This document shows positions 41,848 through 54,900 of a stretch of DNA of 64,000 nt, piece by piece; position 1 is the stretch's first letter; every line of letters begins with the position of its first letter. The translations under genes and the position numbers were made by a program. The notes under the pieces were generated by a model. It was not told the origin of the DNA. It saw only the letters and a program-made list of their open reading frames with translations, and made no database searches. Origin of the DNA: Terebella lapidaria (lineage: Eukaryota; Annelida; Polychaeta; Terebellida; Terebellidae); the NCBI GenBank assembly GCA_949152475.1, contig OX424570.1, positions 15,248,694-15,312,693 on the forward strand, given 5' to 3'.

Positions 41848-42847
41848 TAGTCTCCCATCAATACATTTATATTAGATACAGTTTGGACCTTGACCTGATA
41901 TGGCATGCAACATCTTAGTTGACCTAGAGCTGACCTGTGCATGCATGCAAACAACCCAGAATATGGTGTCCCGATGTAAACAAAAAGTTGATGACATAGA
42001 TCTGCATAGATCTACATGTATTAGTCATTTGTTTGATTTCTTTTTCCCCAATAGAAATCGCAATTGAAATCCGAAAACGAATCGAACAGGGTGAGCATCT
42101 TGTACTAGACTCTAGTCATTGGTTGAAATCCCTACATTTAGGCCAAGGGACATCATTGGCAGCTGATTACTTCACCATATAGATCTAGATCCTTTTTGTG
42201 GGCACTGGGCAGTGTTTAAAGTTCCCTATTATCGCCCGCGATATTACACATCCATATATTGTGCTAAAACGTTTGTAAAATATGCACGCACACTGTAAGT
42301 TAATAAATATACATATAGGATGAAATCGCGAGGTGTACATACACAAATAACATGAATTTCATCAATATTTGTTACTGCTTTATGACAAGTGAGAGTTCCC
42401 GCGAAATCGGAAAATGCCTAAACCACGACTACAAAATGTAAGGCTTGGGCTTCTCTGAAAAGTTCCCACCCACACATTTGAAACAATCATATTAGTTCGA
42501 CCTCTATTTTCATTTGGGAATTTTTGAATAAAGAGTGAGGCCGAACTTCGAAGACGATAAATGCTCAAAAAGTCATGATCCTCAGTACGTCCTTTAAAAA
42601 TAAGTTCATGGACAAAACTTCAGATTTGAAGCCCAAGTAATAGAGTGTAGAACCAGAGAATGTTTACACAAAATAGCAAAACTGTTGGTAATAAAATACA
42701 GATACCAATACTAATAGTACTACTAATAAAAAGGAAATACCTATGAACCTGAGAAACCATTTTAAATTGAAAGGCGTTACAATAAAAATGAAGATAAATA
42801 AGAATGAATTTAGACCGTTAGTGCCAGATGTGAAAATATATTTAAGT
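41848..42847. other. Non-coding stretch, nothing recognised
   Basis: AT-rich DNA upstream of WDHD1 on its strand. It may hold the WDHD1 promoter and first non-coding exon. I could not support a specific site. Confidence 0.35.
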
Positions 42848-43617
42848 GGCGGCCGCCACATAATTTATCCCAGCATTTTGGTCTATCCATAGAAAATTCA
42901 AATTTCCGAATTTGTATGCGGTCAAAATGTCACATTTTATTTGAGATACATTATCGATATACTAAGTCCTCCCACTCCCCCCCCCCCCCTTCGAAAACTC
43001 TGATCGGTCAATGCCGATTTATATTGTAACATATATGTTCCAAGAATGCCTCAATAAATTTAACGAATTTTTGTTTGGGGATTAAATTTACATATTTTCA
43101 TGTCATTGATTGGTATTATGGACCATAGGGCAACTTTCAATTAATATTTCATAGGTGAAAAAAAAAACAAAGACAAAAAGTAACACAATATTAATCAGAT
43201 AATTTGACGAATATTTATCACCACCATCGAATATGCACTGTTTCTATTTGTTTACATATCCCTTTAACCTATATATCTATGGTAGCAACCATGATTGCAG
43301 AGAGCCCAGTTGCCATGGCCACAACAAATAACAGGAATTTATTGATGATTAAGTTTTCTTGAATAATTTGCATATCAACAACCGCTTCACCCCCCCCCCC
43401 CCCACATTACCCCATATAACATTGTCTCATTAAAAACAGTATGTAGATGATGTCACGACTGTTATTTGGATACTTTTATTTGGATACTAGGGCCTCATTA
43501 GCTACATGTATATTGCTTTACGATAATCTCCTCATATTTCAAGCCGCGGCCGCGGCGGCCTACAGATAATTATGTGGCGGCCGTCAGATAATTAAATGGC
43601 GGCCGCCAGATAATTAT
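42848..43617. repeat. Region bounded by GATAATTATGTGGCGGCCGCCA-type motifs
   Basis: One inverted copy (about 42847-42868) and at least three direct copies (about 43559-43617) of a motif with core GGCGGCCGCC next to ATAATTA flank an AT-rich interior with C-runs (42970-42988 and 43389-43403). It may be a transposable element with such ends. No target duplication was found. Confidence 0.5.
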
Positions 43618-43639
43618 AGTTTCACACCTTGCAGTATCT

Positions 43640-44115
43640 GGCCTCAACCGGCTTCCGTAAGCCCTCATGCACGCAGCAGACGCATTACTATTCTGGGCAT
43701 TGTACCGTAACTCGCTCAGCCAATCAGCGAGCGTTCAACTCACTTAGGCAATTTAAAGGGAAACTATTGTGTGACATCACCTCATATATTTTTTCACGCC
43801 AGATTTATGGACGAGTGTATATTCTTTTGAAAGAACACACTGCTGGGAAATGATAACCCGGTTATCAAGGCAGTATCTTGCTATCGTTTTTTTCAGGAAA
43901 TGAGGAAGCAAAGGGGTTTTGAATGGCCATCAGCACCAACAATTTCGGGTATTTTCACCCCGGGTCCATTCAAGGCAGAATAGCAAAAAATCCCATATGT
44001 CGTCAAATATATTCATGCTTATCACGCAATGCCCAATACGTCAATTGACAAAAATAGCATAGTGGTTAGGCTGGGATTTTTTTTTAGGAAGGTGTTATGG
44101 ACCGTCAAAGTAAGA
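43640..44115. repeat. Dispersed repeat, copy A
   Basis: Blocks such as AGCCAATCAGCGAGCGTTCA, GGGAAACTATTGTG, AGTGTATATTC and CATAGTGGTTAGGCTGGGAT reappear in the same order on the opposite strand at about 55820-56150. It has no coding potential. Confidence 0.75.
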
Positions 44116-44199
44116 TCATTTAACATTGAGTTGAATGGCCAATATAGTTTCTATACAGTAGCCTTCTGGGGCCGATTGTACCAACGGTAGGTCGTAAAT

Positions 44200-44853
44200 A
44201 TAGTAACGGTAACACCAAGAAAATTGAAAATATTCAAAAGCAGGCATTACGTTTTGTGTTTAATGACCATGTATCTTCTTATGGGGAGCTGAGAAAAAAA
44301 GCCAAACAACCAGTATTATATGTTAAACGAATACAGTGTTTACTTATTGAAATCTATATGTATTGAGAATTTGGGCCCTAAATACCTTTGTGATATGATG
44401 AAATTAGAACATAATGGTTATGAAACTCGTAATGCACTGAAACTCTGCCAACAACGGTTTAATATTATAAAATATGGATACAACAGCATAACGTATCAAG
44501 GATGTAAACTATGGAAATTAATACCAAATGATATAAAGATGTCTGACAATCTTGAAATGTTCAAAAGCAAAATCAATGTATGGGAACACCATACTTGCCA
44601 TTGTTCAATGTGTATACTTTGTCAACTTAACTTATTGTAAAGGTATATGTCCATATGATGGTACAGGAATTCAGATCAATTGAATCATGTTTCATCTGTA
44701 AATGCCAGCATGTAAAGGATTATTCAAAATGCATATTTCATCTGTACATATCCATATTTCACCTTTGTCATGTCGGTAAATAGCAACCTTGCTAATGTTG
44801 TCTGTTTTATCTCACCGACGTTAAATACAGTTTTATCTTATCTTATCTTATCT
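44200..44853 (+). pseudogene. CR1/L2-like non-LTR retrotransposon, 3' end
   Basis: Two frames join into the C-terminus of a non-LTR reverse transcriptase: TKKIENIQKQALRFVF (44213 onward) and, after a frameshift near 44345, IENLGPKYLCDMMKL ... YGYNSITYQGCKLWKLIPND, ending at a C-x-C-x2-C cluster. This thumb and carboxy-terminal region is typical of CR1, L2 and Jockey-like elements. A 3' UTR of about 180 bp follows and ends in a TTTTATCTTATCTTATCTTA tail, the short tandem repeat tail of this group. It is 5'-truncated and frameshifted, hence dead. Confidence 0.82.
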
Positions 44854-45017
44854 AACGCCGGTCGTAGAAACGCCAGTCGTTGAAAAAAAAAAATACGACC
44901 CCCATTCCACGCCGGCTGCATCAACAAATTTTGACGACGGCGTATTGACGACCACCAACTACGACCGAAACTTTGGGGAATTTCCAAACGGTTGCCCTCT
45001 CCAACCTAAAAATCAGG

Positions 45018-45036
45018 GGGGGGGGGGGGGGGGGGC
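45018..45036 (+). repeat. Homopolymer G run, about 19 bases
   Basis: An uninterrupted G tract inside the TIR element; length may vary between reads. Confidence 0.85.
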
Positions 45037-45997
45037 AGTACTGAACTCCCCTCTCGCTTCAAACCGTGGGTTTCTCTTCAAAGCGAGTAGGCTATCACTC
45101 AAAACTTTTTATGTGTGAAATTTGTCAATGATATTTTTTTTTATGAACGAACATAACATTATTTCGAACCGATGCAGAAACATAGCTTTCCGTTGGTATG
45201 CTTACCAGTATGTCTAGATGAGAAATAAATCAGCCTGGAGCAATAGGTTCGCTTTGAAACGAAGCCCTATGGTTTGAATCGATAGGCGGGTTTAGTCCCG
45301 GGTTTGAAGGCAATTTAAGGCTGACGTCTGGTTCTTCGAACCACCCACCGGTGGCTAGTGAAGGCGGTGTGCGGGACTGTTGGTCAGAAGCAGAAGCCTG
45401 CAAGAAGGGTTTCTGTCAGAAGACAATTTTTGGCCACACGTTTTAGTTGATATTATGTTTCACTTTACTTGCTCAATTGTGATTCTTTAGTCAATAAAGG
45501 TATCAAATTTTAGTATAAAGCTGTATGAAAGTATTTTAAGTAGTTAAGGAAAGGAACTGGTTTGAAGAGATTTGTGATCAGTTGCATTAACTGATTAATT
45601 AAGTGTTTTTGCATATGTGATAGATAGACATTCGATGATGTGCGGGTATGTGTGTAGTAAATATTCCATAAAATTCGGTGAAGTGTGGGGATAACGTAAT
45701 TATATTACACATATATTATTAAAAATACAAAAAATAGCATGAGAAGTCCACATTTTCAGAAATTCTTTCGCAAATAGGCCCAAATCTATAAAATGTATTG
45801 TTTTATATAGCATGAAACTGAGCCCAGTCACTCAACCATGGCTTTACGACCACTCTGCGCCTCCTCCTGACTTGGTATAAATATACGACCAGATTTGATA
45901 CAGCGTAGCACGACCTGTTGGTGCAATAGGCGTATCACGGAACGCTTGGGATACGACTAGCGTAAATTTTACTACCTGTTGGCGCAATCGGTCCCTG

Positions 45998-46318
45998 GAG
46001 AGGGATTCGACCGAACCCGATTATCACAATAAGTTGTCGGTGTTTATTGTTTAATACGTTGTACCCAAAAAAACAATTTTGGTACGTTGTTTTCCTGATA
46101 TTATCCATATGACCGTCGAAAACGGTTCTATTTGCACATATTACGTAAATTGACATGCTTTTGGACTAGTATAAACTAGCATCAACCACTGTTGGGTGTG
46201 AAAATGTCCATGTAGTGGTGGAGAAAATCTTGCATGAGCGATAATAAGGGAAACCATCAAATCTGATCGTTCAGCCTTGAAAGTTCAAGTCGGATGCTCA
46301 TGGCAGTCAGATAGATCT
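45998..46318. other. Spacer, nothing recognised
   Basis: AT-rich DNA between the TIR element and the foldback MITE. No gene seen. Confidence 0.35.
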
Positions 46319-46473
46319 ATGCATATGGCACTGTTCTGCGTGCGGTATGGGTTTTTCCTGGTACAAGTCACTTCATCTAGGTTGAGCTTTTAGGCGAGGC
46401 CTGGACATTACTAATGATCAGGTGACAAGTGCCGGGAAATCCCATACCGCACGCAAATCAGTACCATATGCAT
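46319..46473. repeat. 155-bp foldback MITE
   Basis: Terminal 33-bp arms (starting ATGCATATGG and ending CCATATGCAT) are inverted copies with three mismatches. They share TGCGTGCGGTATGGG. The centre is non-coding. Confidence 0.8.
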
Positions 46474-47568
46474 TTTCTCGCACGCTGATACAGGGTTGAA
46501 GGCTTTTTAATAGCATTCTACAACATTAACGTAAAAGAAAGAAATGTGTGGTATGCGCGTTTTCCGTAGCACTATTCACGGGCAGAGCCCTATTCAACCA
46601 CATGCTAAAATGTTTCAATCTAAGATTTGGCGCCAAAAGTCCCAAAAGGGGATATTTCCCGGATTATGACATCACACGCTTCATCAGCTGATTGCATGAT
46701 GCTCCCTGATTGGCTGATTTGAGTGGCAGCTTTGTAGCATGACAAAACTGCACCATGATGACAATGTAAACAAACAGCTGTCAAGTGACAAAGTATGGAA
46801 TTAACTTAAAATTGAGGGACATAAATCGTTGGAAACAACTGAGATGGAAAGAAAATGACACATATTGTGTATTTCATGCATTCAAAACATGTTTTGTTCT
46901 GAAATAAGTCCAAATCCTTACCCACTGTGACAGGGTGTCAGGCGAAAACCATTGTCAGCTCAGGAAGGGACTAGCACTTAACTCTGTTATTGGGCTGAAC
47001 TACGTTTTCCCGGACTTGTCAGCTTGCGAGAATGATATATCTTGTTCTGTGCGATGCTTGTTGACACCTGAGAGCCACTATGACTTGTGAGATAAAGCAC
47101 TTGTGAGATAAAGTGTCACTGGGAAAATACGCGGGGGTGGATGATTACAACAGTTGATGGTTTATTTATCATCTGCTACTTAGTACTTGCCAAATAATCA
47201 TGGCAGAGAATATCCCATCCATTTACATGTTCTCTGATATTTATTTCGATAATAATCAATTGATATCGATACAGATTTATCGATAGTTGATAGTAAAATT
47301 TACCATTGATTCTCATCACTAGATGAAACCGCACACCACTAGATTTATACATGTTTCCATACTAAACCATGGTTTTAGTATGGAATAAATCATATAGACA
47401 AGATCATTACATATTACAGTATGTCAGGCGTAATTTGGCAGTCTATAGCTCGCATCTTGCAATTTATAACTCACTGGTCACATGTTGCAGCTCGCATGTC
47501 GTGACCGGGAATCCATAGATATGAGACAGCTGATCAAATACAAAACACATTCCTTTTTTTTGTTCCAG
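46474..47568. other. Upstream region of the zinc-finger gene
   Basis: It should contain the promoter, first non-coding exon and 5' UTR intron of the C2H2 gene; the intron acceptor is TTTTTGTTCCAG at 47568. No further element could be supported. Confidence 0.4.
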
Positions 47569-47591
47569 GTCATTAAAGCAAAATCCACATA

Positions 47592-48835
47592 ATGCAACGT
47601 GCCAGCCAGTCAACATCAGAGGTTTCTAATGACGAGGTTGAGGGTTTGGGGAAGAAGGCGGAATCTGCCCAAAATGTCAAGAAAGAGTCGCTAGAAACCT
47701 GGATTCAGGAGACGGAACTGGTATCAGAAGATGGGGCCATTGAAAATCTGGAAGAATCGAGTTCAGCTGCTGAGGGAAGCAAGAAGCGGAAAAAGCGATT
47801 GTAAGTTGATGAATATTTTGTACATGTACATCTGTGTGTCTGAGTGTTGAGTGGAAACAAGATATTGGCCTGTATCTCATGTATATTCCTGTGTCAATAT
47901 AATATACGAATATAGGTTCAGTTGCTTTCCTGCATCACTTCATTACCCTCTAATTCTTCTATATGATTTTATACTCTTTGATTCAAAATCTTTTGTCCTT
48001 AAATTGTCATTGTAAATTCATTTTTCTACCATGTAACTTATATAATTATATAATATCAATATTTCACAGACCAGCGAAGAGTAAGCAGTTTGCCACGACC
48101 AGTACAATTCACAGTGACGACACCAGTACTCAGATTCCGAGAGGAAATATTTCGGGCAATATCAGAAATTGTGCCACGCCATCAAAACCACTGATAAACA
48201 TGAAACCCATGCCCTCATGTGAGGTATGCGGCAAAAAATTCAGCCACGAAAACCGTCTCAAACATCACATGATCCTACACACGCCTGAACAGGCCTGTGT
48301 TTGTCCCGATTGCGGAGCCAAATTTGCCAGCGCTCCGGCTCTCGCCCGCCATGCGAGAACGCACAGCGGGGAACGACCATTCAAGTGCGAAATCTGCAAT
48401 AAAGCATTCATGCAAAACTCTGACTTGAAACGACACAATATCACTCACACTGGGGAAAAGATGTTTGAATGTCCGACTTGTCTTAAACGATTCAACTGCT
48501 CAAGTCATCTCTATCGACACATGACGATCCACACCGGCGAAAAACCGCACAAATGTGGGATATGCGGAAAAGAGTTTGGCGTAATAGGAACGCTTAGAAC
48601 TCATGAAAAGACACACACTGGGGCAAAGCCGTACCAGTGTACCACTTGCGGCAAGTGCTACACTGAGAAGGGGACCTTGAAGAGGCATGAGCTGATCCAC
48701 ACAGGGATGCGCCCGGAGATTTGCCACATTTGTCAGAAGTCTTTCGTACAGCGAAATCATCTTCGACAACACATGAGGGTGCATGAGAGGCAAGTGCGGA
48801 AACATGACCAGCAGCAGCAAATGTTTGTTGTTTAA
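47592..48835 (+). CDS. C2H2 zinc-finger protein, seven fingers, two coding exons
   Basis: Coding exons 47592-47800 and 48070-48835 join in frame (209 + 766 nt, 324 residues). Splice sites are CGATT|GTAAGT and TTTCACAG|A. The first exon is acidic and ends in a basic cluster (KKRKKR), a likely nuclear localisation signal. The second carries seven consecutive C-x2-C-x12-H-x3-H fingers, from CEVCGKKFSH to CHICQKSFVQRNHLRQHMRVH, joined mostly by TGEKP-like linkers. Such arrays bind DNA. There is no KRAB, SCAN, BTB or ZAD domain. A 5' UTR intron ends at 47568. The orthologue cannot be named from finger spacing alone, so no symbol is given. Confidence 0.9.
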
Positions 48836-49202
48836 CATGTTTAATGTATCCAGTAAAGAGGAATATTGCTTTATTTTGTCATCTGTTACTTTGTGCTGCT
48901 CAATATTGCTCATGATAACATGATAAATACCGATAAGGCACACAAGCTGACTCTGTATTTATATAGTAGCCTGATAAAATGAGTGTAACAATGTATGTTG
49001 TACTTGTTGTTCGAGTACATTCCAAGGTTTATGGTCTGCTTGTGTGTGTATGAACCATTTTGTATAGTTTAGATGTCCTCTCTTGATAGATGACCTTGAT
49101 CACATGTTTGCTTGCGTATCCTTCCTTGCCTTCGTTGACTTGTATTGTACAAATTGTATATCAGGTTGATACAAGATGTTACGTGGAGTTGGACGGAATA
49201 AA
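48836..49202 (+). other. 3' UTR of the zinc-finger gene, with AATAAA at 49197
   Basis: AT-rich sequence following the stop codon. The first convincing AATAAA occurs at 49197-49202, just before an A-run. Confidence 0.5.
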
Positions 49203-50870
49203 AAAAAATAAGATTTTGTAAAACCAGTGTCAAATTCAGTGAAACATACTACTAGACTGTTGAAAGCTAAATTTCAAAGGCAAAGTTAGTGTGGATGTAT
49301 ATCATGTATATAGGGCTTGCAATATTATGTAGATACACTTGGAATAATGAACTGATTTGGTGCAAGATCTTGCGAATATGATGCTCCCTTTTGTGTGTGT
49401 CGCAAGTATAAGCCACAAACGAAATAAAGGCAATATTTGGGGGCAAGAGACTGCGTCATATAGTAGAGTATATACGGTAAATGTGTTTACTTGTATCGTC
49501 ATTGAATATGATTATCTTTGGATACTCTACAGAGCTGTAAACTGCAGCAAAGTCTTTGACCAATGCTTCCCATAACATAATGCCATAAACTCGTACAATG
49601 TTTATAATACATTGGCTGAAAGTGGGAGTGACAAAAGTTGTTGATGTTGCTGATCGCACTGCATATATTATCACATACCACTCAGCGGCTCTAAATGGTA
49701 CTGTTATTTGGCGGAATTGTGGCGAATTAGTATATCGCCTTGTCAAGTTGATATTTAGGCGCTGCCACTTTGATATAAATTTTTCTGTCATGTCGCCAAT
49801 AAGCTTCCGTAATATTTAGTGTGTCTAGCACGAGTAACATTGTATATATTTCTGTATATTTAAAAATTGTCACAGTTTCTTCGACATTACGGCAATCATG
49901 ATTCTCCCCACATTTTTCATGCCATTATGATAAAAAATTCAATGATGAATCCTACATCATGTACATTATTATAATGAAAATTATTAAGTTTTTTAAAAGA
50001 AGCTAGGACAATAATTTTTTTAAAATTTATAGTGTACACATGTTTCGTATAAGATTTGAGGTGGCAATTAGCAGTAGTTACAACTTTGAAGATAGAGTGG
50101 CTAACTCTGGCATACAGAGACATCTGATGAATTCAACAATGTGGTTGCACATAACAGTATTTTCTAATATAACCTTTTAATTAAGGTTTATTTCTATCTG
50201 AACTATCTATACTAATAACTAGGGTAACGAATTCACTATGTCCATTGTATTCAGAATTTCAAATATCCATGAATGAACGTTGATGTATTTGCATGTGAGC
50301 AGAATATTTCGATTTTGATCAGGCTAATAAATCACTTCTAAGATAGACTATGAATTTTTGTGTAGATCTATCCAGATACCAGAAAAAAATGGACATTTAT
50401 GGGCATTTTATTCAGTGGATTTGATGGTGAGTTAAGCACTGTTAAGTAGATATGTGGATATATATATGTGTTTTTGAAACTGTCATTAATGGGCATTAAT
50501 ATAGGTCTGTAAGAGTACTGACAGCTTGTTGTACTACCTATAGACCTTATCATCCAGAGAACAGTTCCAAATACAGAAAAACAAGTTTCTTGATCACCAT
50601 AGTAACCATGCCGGATATAACCCACAGAGAGACCAAACCATCCAGATTTGATTGTTAAAATGACTATCTGTATGGGTTATACATTGAATTCTCATCACAT
50701 TCTAAAGAACCTAAGAAGTATCATGGTTGAAAGTTCACAATTATTTCAATCACTCGAACTATTATTATGAGACGTTACAAAGTTCATTACCTACATGTTT
50801 GCAGCAATGTCGGTAATTTGACTACATGTATATCATTGTTCTAAATTGACACTAGATGACCTGGGTGCTC

Positions 50871-50990
50871 TTTTAGCTTACCGTGCCATCAGGGCCGGTT
50901 TAATTGACATGATGAATTTCCTTATAAATTTGTCAGAACATACCTTGGGCCAATATATAAAGATGTTTTTTGGGGATTTTCGAAGGGCCG
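50871..50990. repeat. Dispersed repeat shared with PTPN23 intron 25
   Basis: TTTTAGCTTACCG and GACATGATGAATTTCC...TTGTCAGAACATACCTTGGGCC match 32688-32850. A further relative starts near 52108 (GGGCCTTTGGTCCGATAACC, then CGTCCGTCGTC). Confidence 0.75.
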
Positions 50991-51239
50991 AAAATGGCCA
51001 ATTTGACACAATTACAAATTTTAAAATAATTTTTCTCAAATTGACGAGATAATTTTTCTCTGTACAAGCTGTATTTTCTGTATAATTCTGTGCAAGCATG
51101 GTATTTTAGGCCAGTTGCAATGCGCATAAAGATGGTAGGCATTGAATAACTCGAACAATCAAAACTGTAGTCAAAAGGCCCGAAATTGGCTGAAATCCAC
51201 AAATCGGCCTCTGGGTGTCAGAACACATGTAACTATAGC

Positions 51240-51960
51240 TTTAGATTCGTATATAGGAAGTCATATGCGGTGGACCTTTAGTGACCTCGAAATTGATCTC
51301 GGATGTCCTTGAAGGGTAAACCTCAAGGTCACAAGACACATCTGACCTGTAATGTGTAAATTGTCCTGTGCAAACATTAATATTGTAGACAGAACTTGAA
51401 AATGTATTTTGAGCATATAAGGAGTCATGTATGATGGATCTATTGGTGATCTTGAACTTGACCTCGAGTCTCCTGGTCACATCTAACCTGGAATGTACAT
51501 GAATAATTAGGTTTGTATCGGGAGCATATAGGGAGTCATATTCGCTGGATCTTTTGGTGACCTTGAAGTAGACCCCAGGAGACCTCGAGTGGTAAATCTC
51601 AAGGTCATGTTTGACCTGAATATATGAGTTGGCCTTCGCATATTAAACGCATTTAGATAGGGCATAGGTTTGTATTATATATGTTGAACCTTTTGGTGAC
51701 ATTGATCTTGCACTCAGATGACCGTGAGTGATAAACCTCTAGGTCACGTCTGAGCTGAAATGTGATAGATTGGCATGTGCAGACATTAATCGTTGTAGAT
51801 AGAGCTTTGGTCTGAAATTTGATCCATTGGCGACCTTGAGATTTGATATTTTGATGACCTTGTACTTGACCTCAAATCTCAAGGCCACCTCTAACCTGGA
51901 CTTTGTAAATTAGCCTCAGTAAACAAAACTTGTGGATAGTGCTTAGTCAATTGTCTTCTG
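51240..51960. repeat. Degenerate tandem array with TGACCTTGA motifs
   Basis: Four to five units of about 170-200 bp recur, each with ATAGGGAGTCATAT...GGATCTTTTGGTGACCTTGA, GACCTC and AAGGTCACATCTGACCTG-like blocks. More degenerate relatives lie at about 52745-52880 and 53745-53810. Non-coding. Confidence 0.65.
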
Positions 51961-54900
51961 CTGACAAAATGATGACAGATACATCTTGTGGTTGTGTGAA
52001 GGGCATATAGGTAATCATATATGGTGGTATTATAGCCAGTGAGATATAGCCCTTGGTGCATCATATATGGTGGTATTATAGCCAGTAAGAAATAGCCCTT
52101 GGTGCTATGTTTAGGATAATGGGCCTTTGGTCCGATAACCTATTGGCATGGCGTTGCGTCCGTCGTCTGTCGTAGTCGTCCACATTTTCATCAGTGTACG
52201 GTTGAATTTTCTGAAATTGTGCGCCGAATTACCTAAAATATTTCAAGAGCTAGGTATTTTTTAATTTTTCATTTTTACCTTTTTTCCTTCAAATTAAGCC
52301 AAACGGAATGTTTTTTGTTGTGGTGTTAAAGAAGGAGCGCCTTGAATAGCTTGGAAGGCCTAAAATGTAGGCCTAAAAGACCGAAAGGAGACCAAAATTC
52401 AACTTTTTGGCAGTTTGTTGGCTATCTATTTCGTGACTTTATCTCTAATTCACATATTCATGACACCATGTATTGTCTATCTTGTGTAGATGGAATGCTT
52501 TGAATCGTTTGAAAGGCCCGAAATGTAGGCCCAAAATGCCCAAAAAGAATATTCCACATTTGGCATTTTGCCCGAAATCTATTCAGTAATTTTTTCTCTG
52601 ATTTCACATATATGCATGACAATGTGCACCATGCGTTTCGTTTATAAAATTGGAATGCCTTGAGATGCTCGAAAGGCCTGATTTGTAGGCCCAAATCGAC
52701 TTGAAATGCTGCACAAATGTATCCCGTATGACACAGTTCGGGCATGGATTTATGGACATATAGGAAGCCTGATATATGGCGGGTTTCTAGGTGAGCTTGG
52801 AGTCGATCTCAGATGACCCTGGTTTGTGAATTCATAGGTCACATCTGATTTGTGCGAAATATGGGAATTGGACTCTGTGTAAAAAAAAGACAGTTGTAGA
52901 TACATGTGGATACATGAGGTAGTCACTCACTACTTCAGAGTGGAGACTGGAAGGTAATCACGGACTCCATACGTACAGTGTACATGTCAATGTGAAACTG
53001 GGATACAAGATGTGGAACATGTTCACTTGCTGTGTCCCTCGACTCGTCACTTGCAATCGAGCACTTGGGACTCTCGATGAATTTTTCAATCAATCTGATC
53101 AGAATAGTGTTGCACACATTTGCCGTAACGTATTGGAATTCTTTTGGACATTATGAATAATATATCTGATTCTCACCCTTTACCATTATGTGTCTCATAA
53201 ATGTCAATACACCTATTACTACTAGAGCTTAGGTCTGTATTATTAGCTTATATATGAATACATGATAGCAGATACCTTGATTTATTAAGGTACAGTTTAA
53301 TGTAAAAGACGTAAATTGGCTGATGCAGACATAATTCTTGCAGATAGAGCCCAGATTTCTATCAAAGTGATATTGGCAGTAAGTTATGGATTTTTCCATA
53401 ACTTTCTGATTGAACAAAGAAAACATAACAGTGATATATTTGTACTTGTATGCTCAAACAGATGCCCCATTCTAATCGATTTCGTTTGAGAGTTTCTGGT
53501 GGAGATATTTTGAGTTTGTTTACATTACCGCCATTCTCGGTGCTTTGTACCCCTTGATGCAATGCGATTCCAGCTTACCCGTGTATGTTCAAACCAATCG
53601 AGCGTGAAAAAGATTAGGTCAGAGGTAACTCTGAGTGGCGCACAAAACAAAATAAAAGCATAGTTTATTTTGTAACCTATTTTTCTGAGACCACAGACAT
53701 ATTGATTTAGAAAAAATAGTTTTCCTGCCAACATCACTTTAAGAACATGCATAGGTAATCGCATGCGGTGGTACTTTGGGTGGCCTTGATTTTGATCTCC
53801 AGTGAATTTGATTTATCAAAGTAGCAATTTTAATGAAACAAAGCATATATGTCTCTACGTCTATGACTTGGCGATCATAAACTTGACAGCAGATGCTCTC
53901 GAGTGTGAAACACAAGGTTATGTCCACCACGAAATGTATACAGTAAACTGGTCGGAGACAAAAATGTTCTCGAAAAAGAGGAATGGTTCCTATTATGAGA
54001 ATGTTGAAAATTATTCTTGCACGATGCATATGTCGGTGACCTTCAACTTGGCCTGACAAGAGTGCTTGAATCCACCTTTCAGAGCCCAGTACAAATTGCG
54101 TGAGTTGTTCTTTGTTTTGATTCGATTCGATTTATTCAGTGTATATAAACATCATGACATGCACATACATATAATGTATAAAATACAATGACAATATGTA
54201 TGTCAGACTCTTGAAGAGATGTGTGGCACATCTTCTCCCGATGACCTTGACAATGGCAATGAGTGCCCAAAATCAGCGGGCATGTATGTCATTAAATATA
54301 CAAGTATGCAAATATATGAGATTTCCAACGTGTTTTAAGATCCAGTTACCTCGGTCCTATGGTTCAGCACTTTTAGTACTAGTCCTCATGTTTCCCTCTG
54401 GCTCTCATTCCGTCTTTAAAATATCTATCACAAAGCTCATCAGAATCAGAATCTCTACAATGTGTACATGCTTATTCTGTTACACCTTGTAGTTGCCTTG
54501 CAGTGCAGCGTCCCGCCTCCAGCGTTGATATTGACAACAAATATCATTTTACTCTTTTGCTCAGTGTGCTCACAGTCAAGGATGTGCGCTCTCCATATAT
54601 AGGCCCATCTCATAGTTAGCCTGTTTCTTGTCAACTGTCATGTGTTGGGTGCTATGTAAGTACTATTTTCCCTTTTGGGAATTTATCATTGTTGTATTTG
54701 GTAGCATCGTCGTGATACAACAGATAAAATACCCGAAGCAATTATTGATAACTGTAGGTGGGAAATCGATCTCTAGATGAAAAGAGTAGATTGGAAAAAA
54801 AGGTGGAAATCTCTAATCATTTGAACATGGTCAATCATGTTCGGATGCGTCAAGATTGACCAGCGCGATCAAAGAGTTTCCCAACCGGGAGAAGAAAGTG

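Larger units (their letters stand above)
44166..45997. mobile_element. TIR element with GTCGTA-rich ends, split by a non-LTR insertion
   Basis: The left end CTGGGGCCGATTGTACCAAC and the right end GTTGGCGCAATCGGTCCCTG are inverted, followed inward on both sides by TAGGTCGTA/TACGACC motifs (also at about 44855-44965 and 45845-45960). The CR1/L2-like fragment lies between the left end and the rest. No target duplication and no transposase frame were found. Confidence 0.55.

Noticed and set aside
49456-49791. Minus-strand 111-residue frame as a gene
   Set aside because: No motif, AT-driven composition, no splice or poly(A) context.
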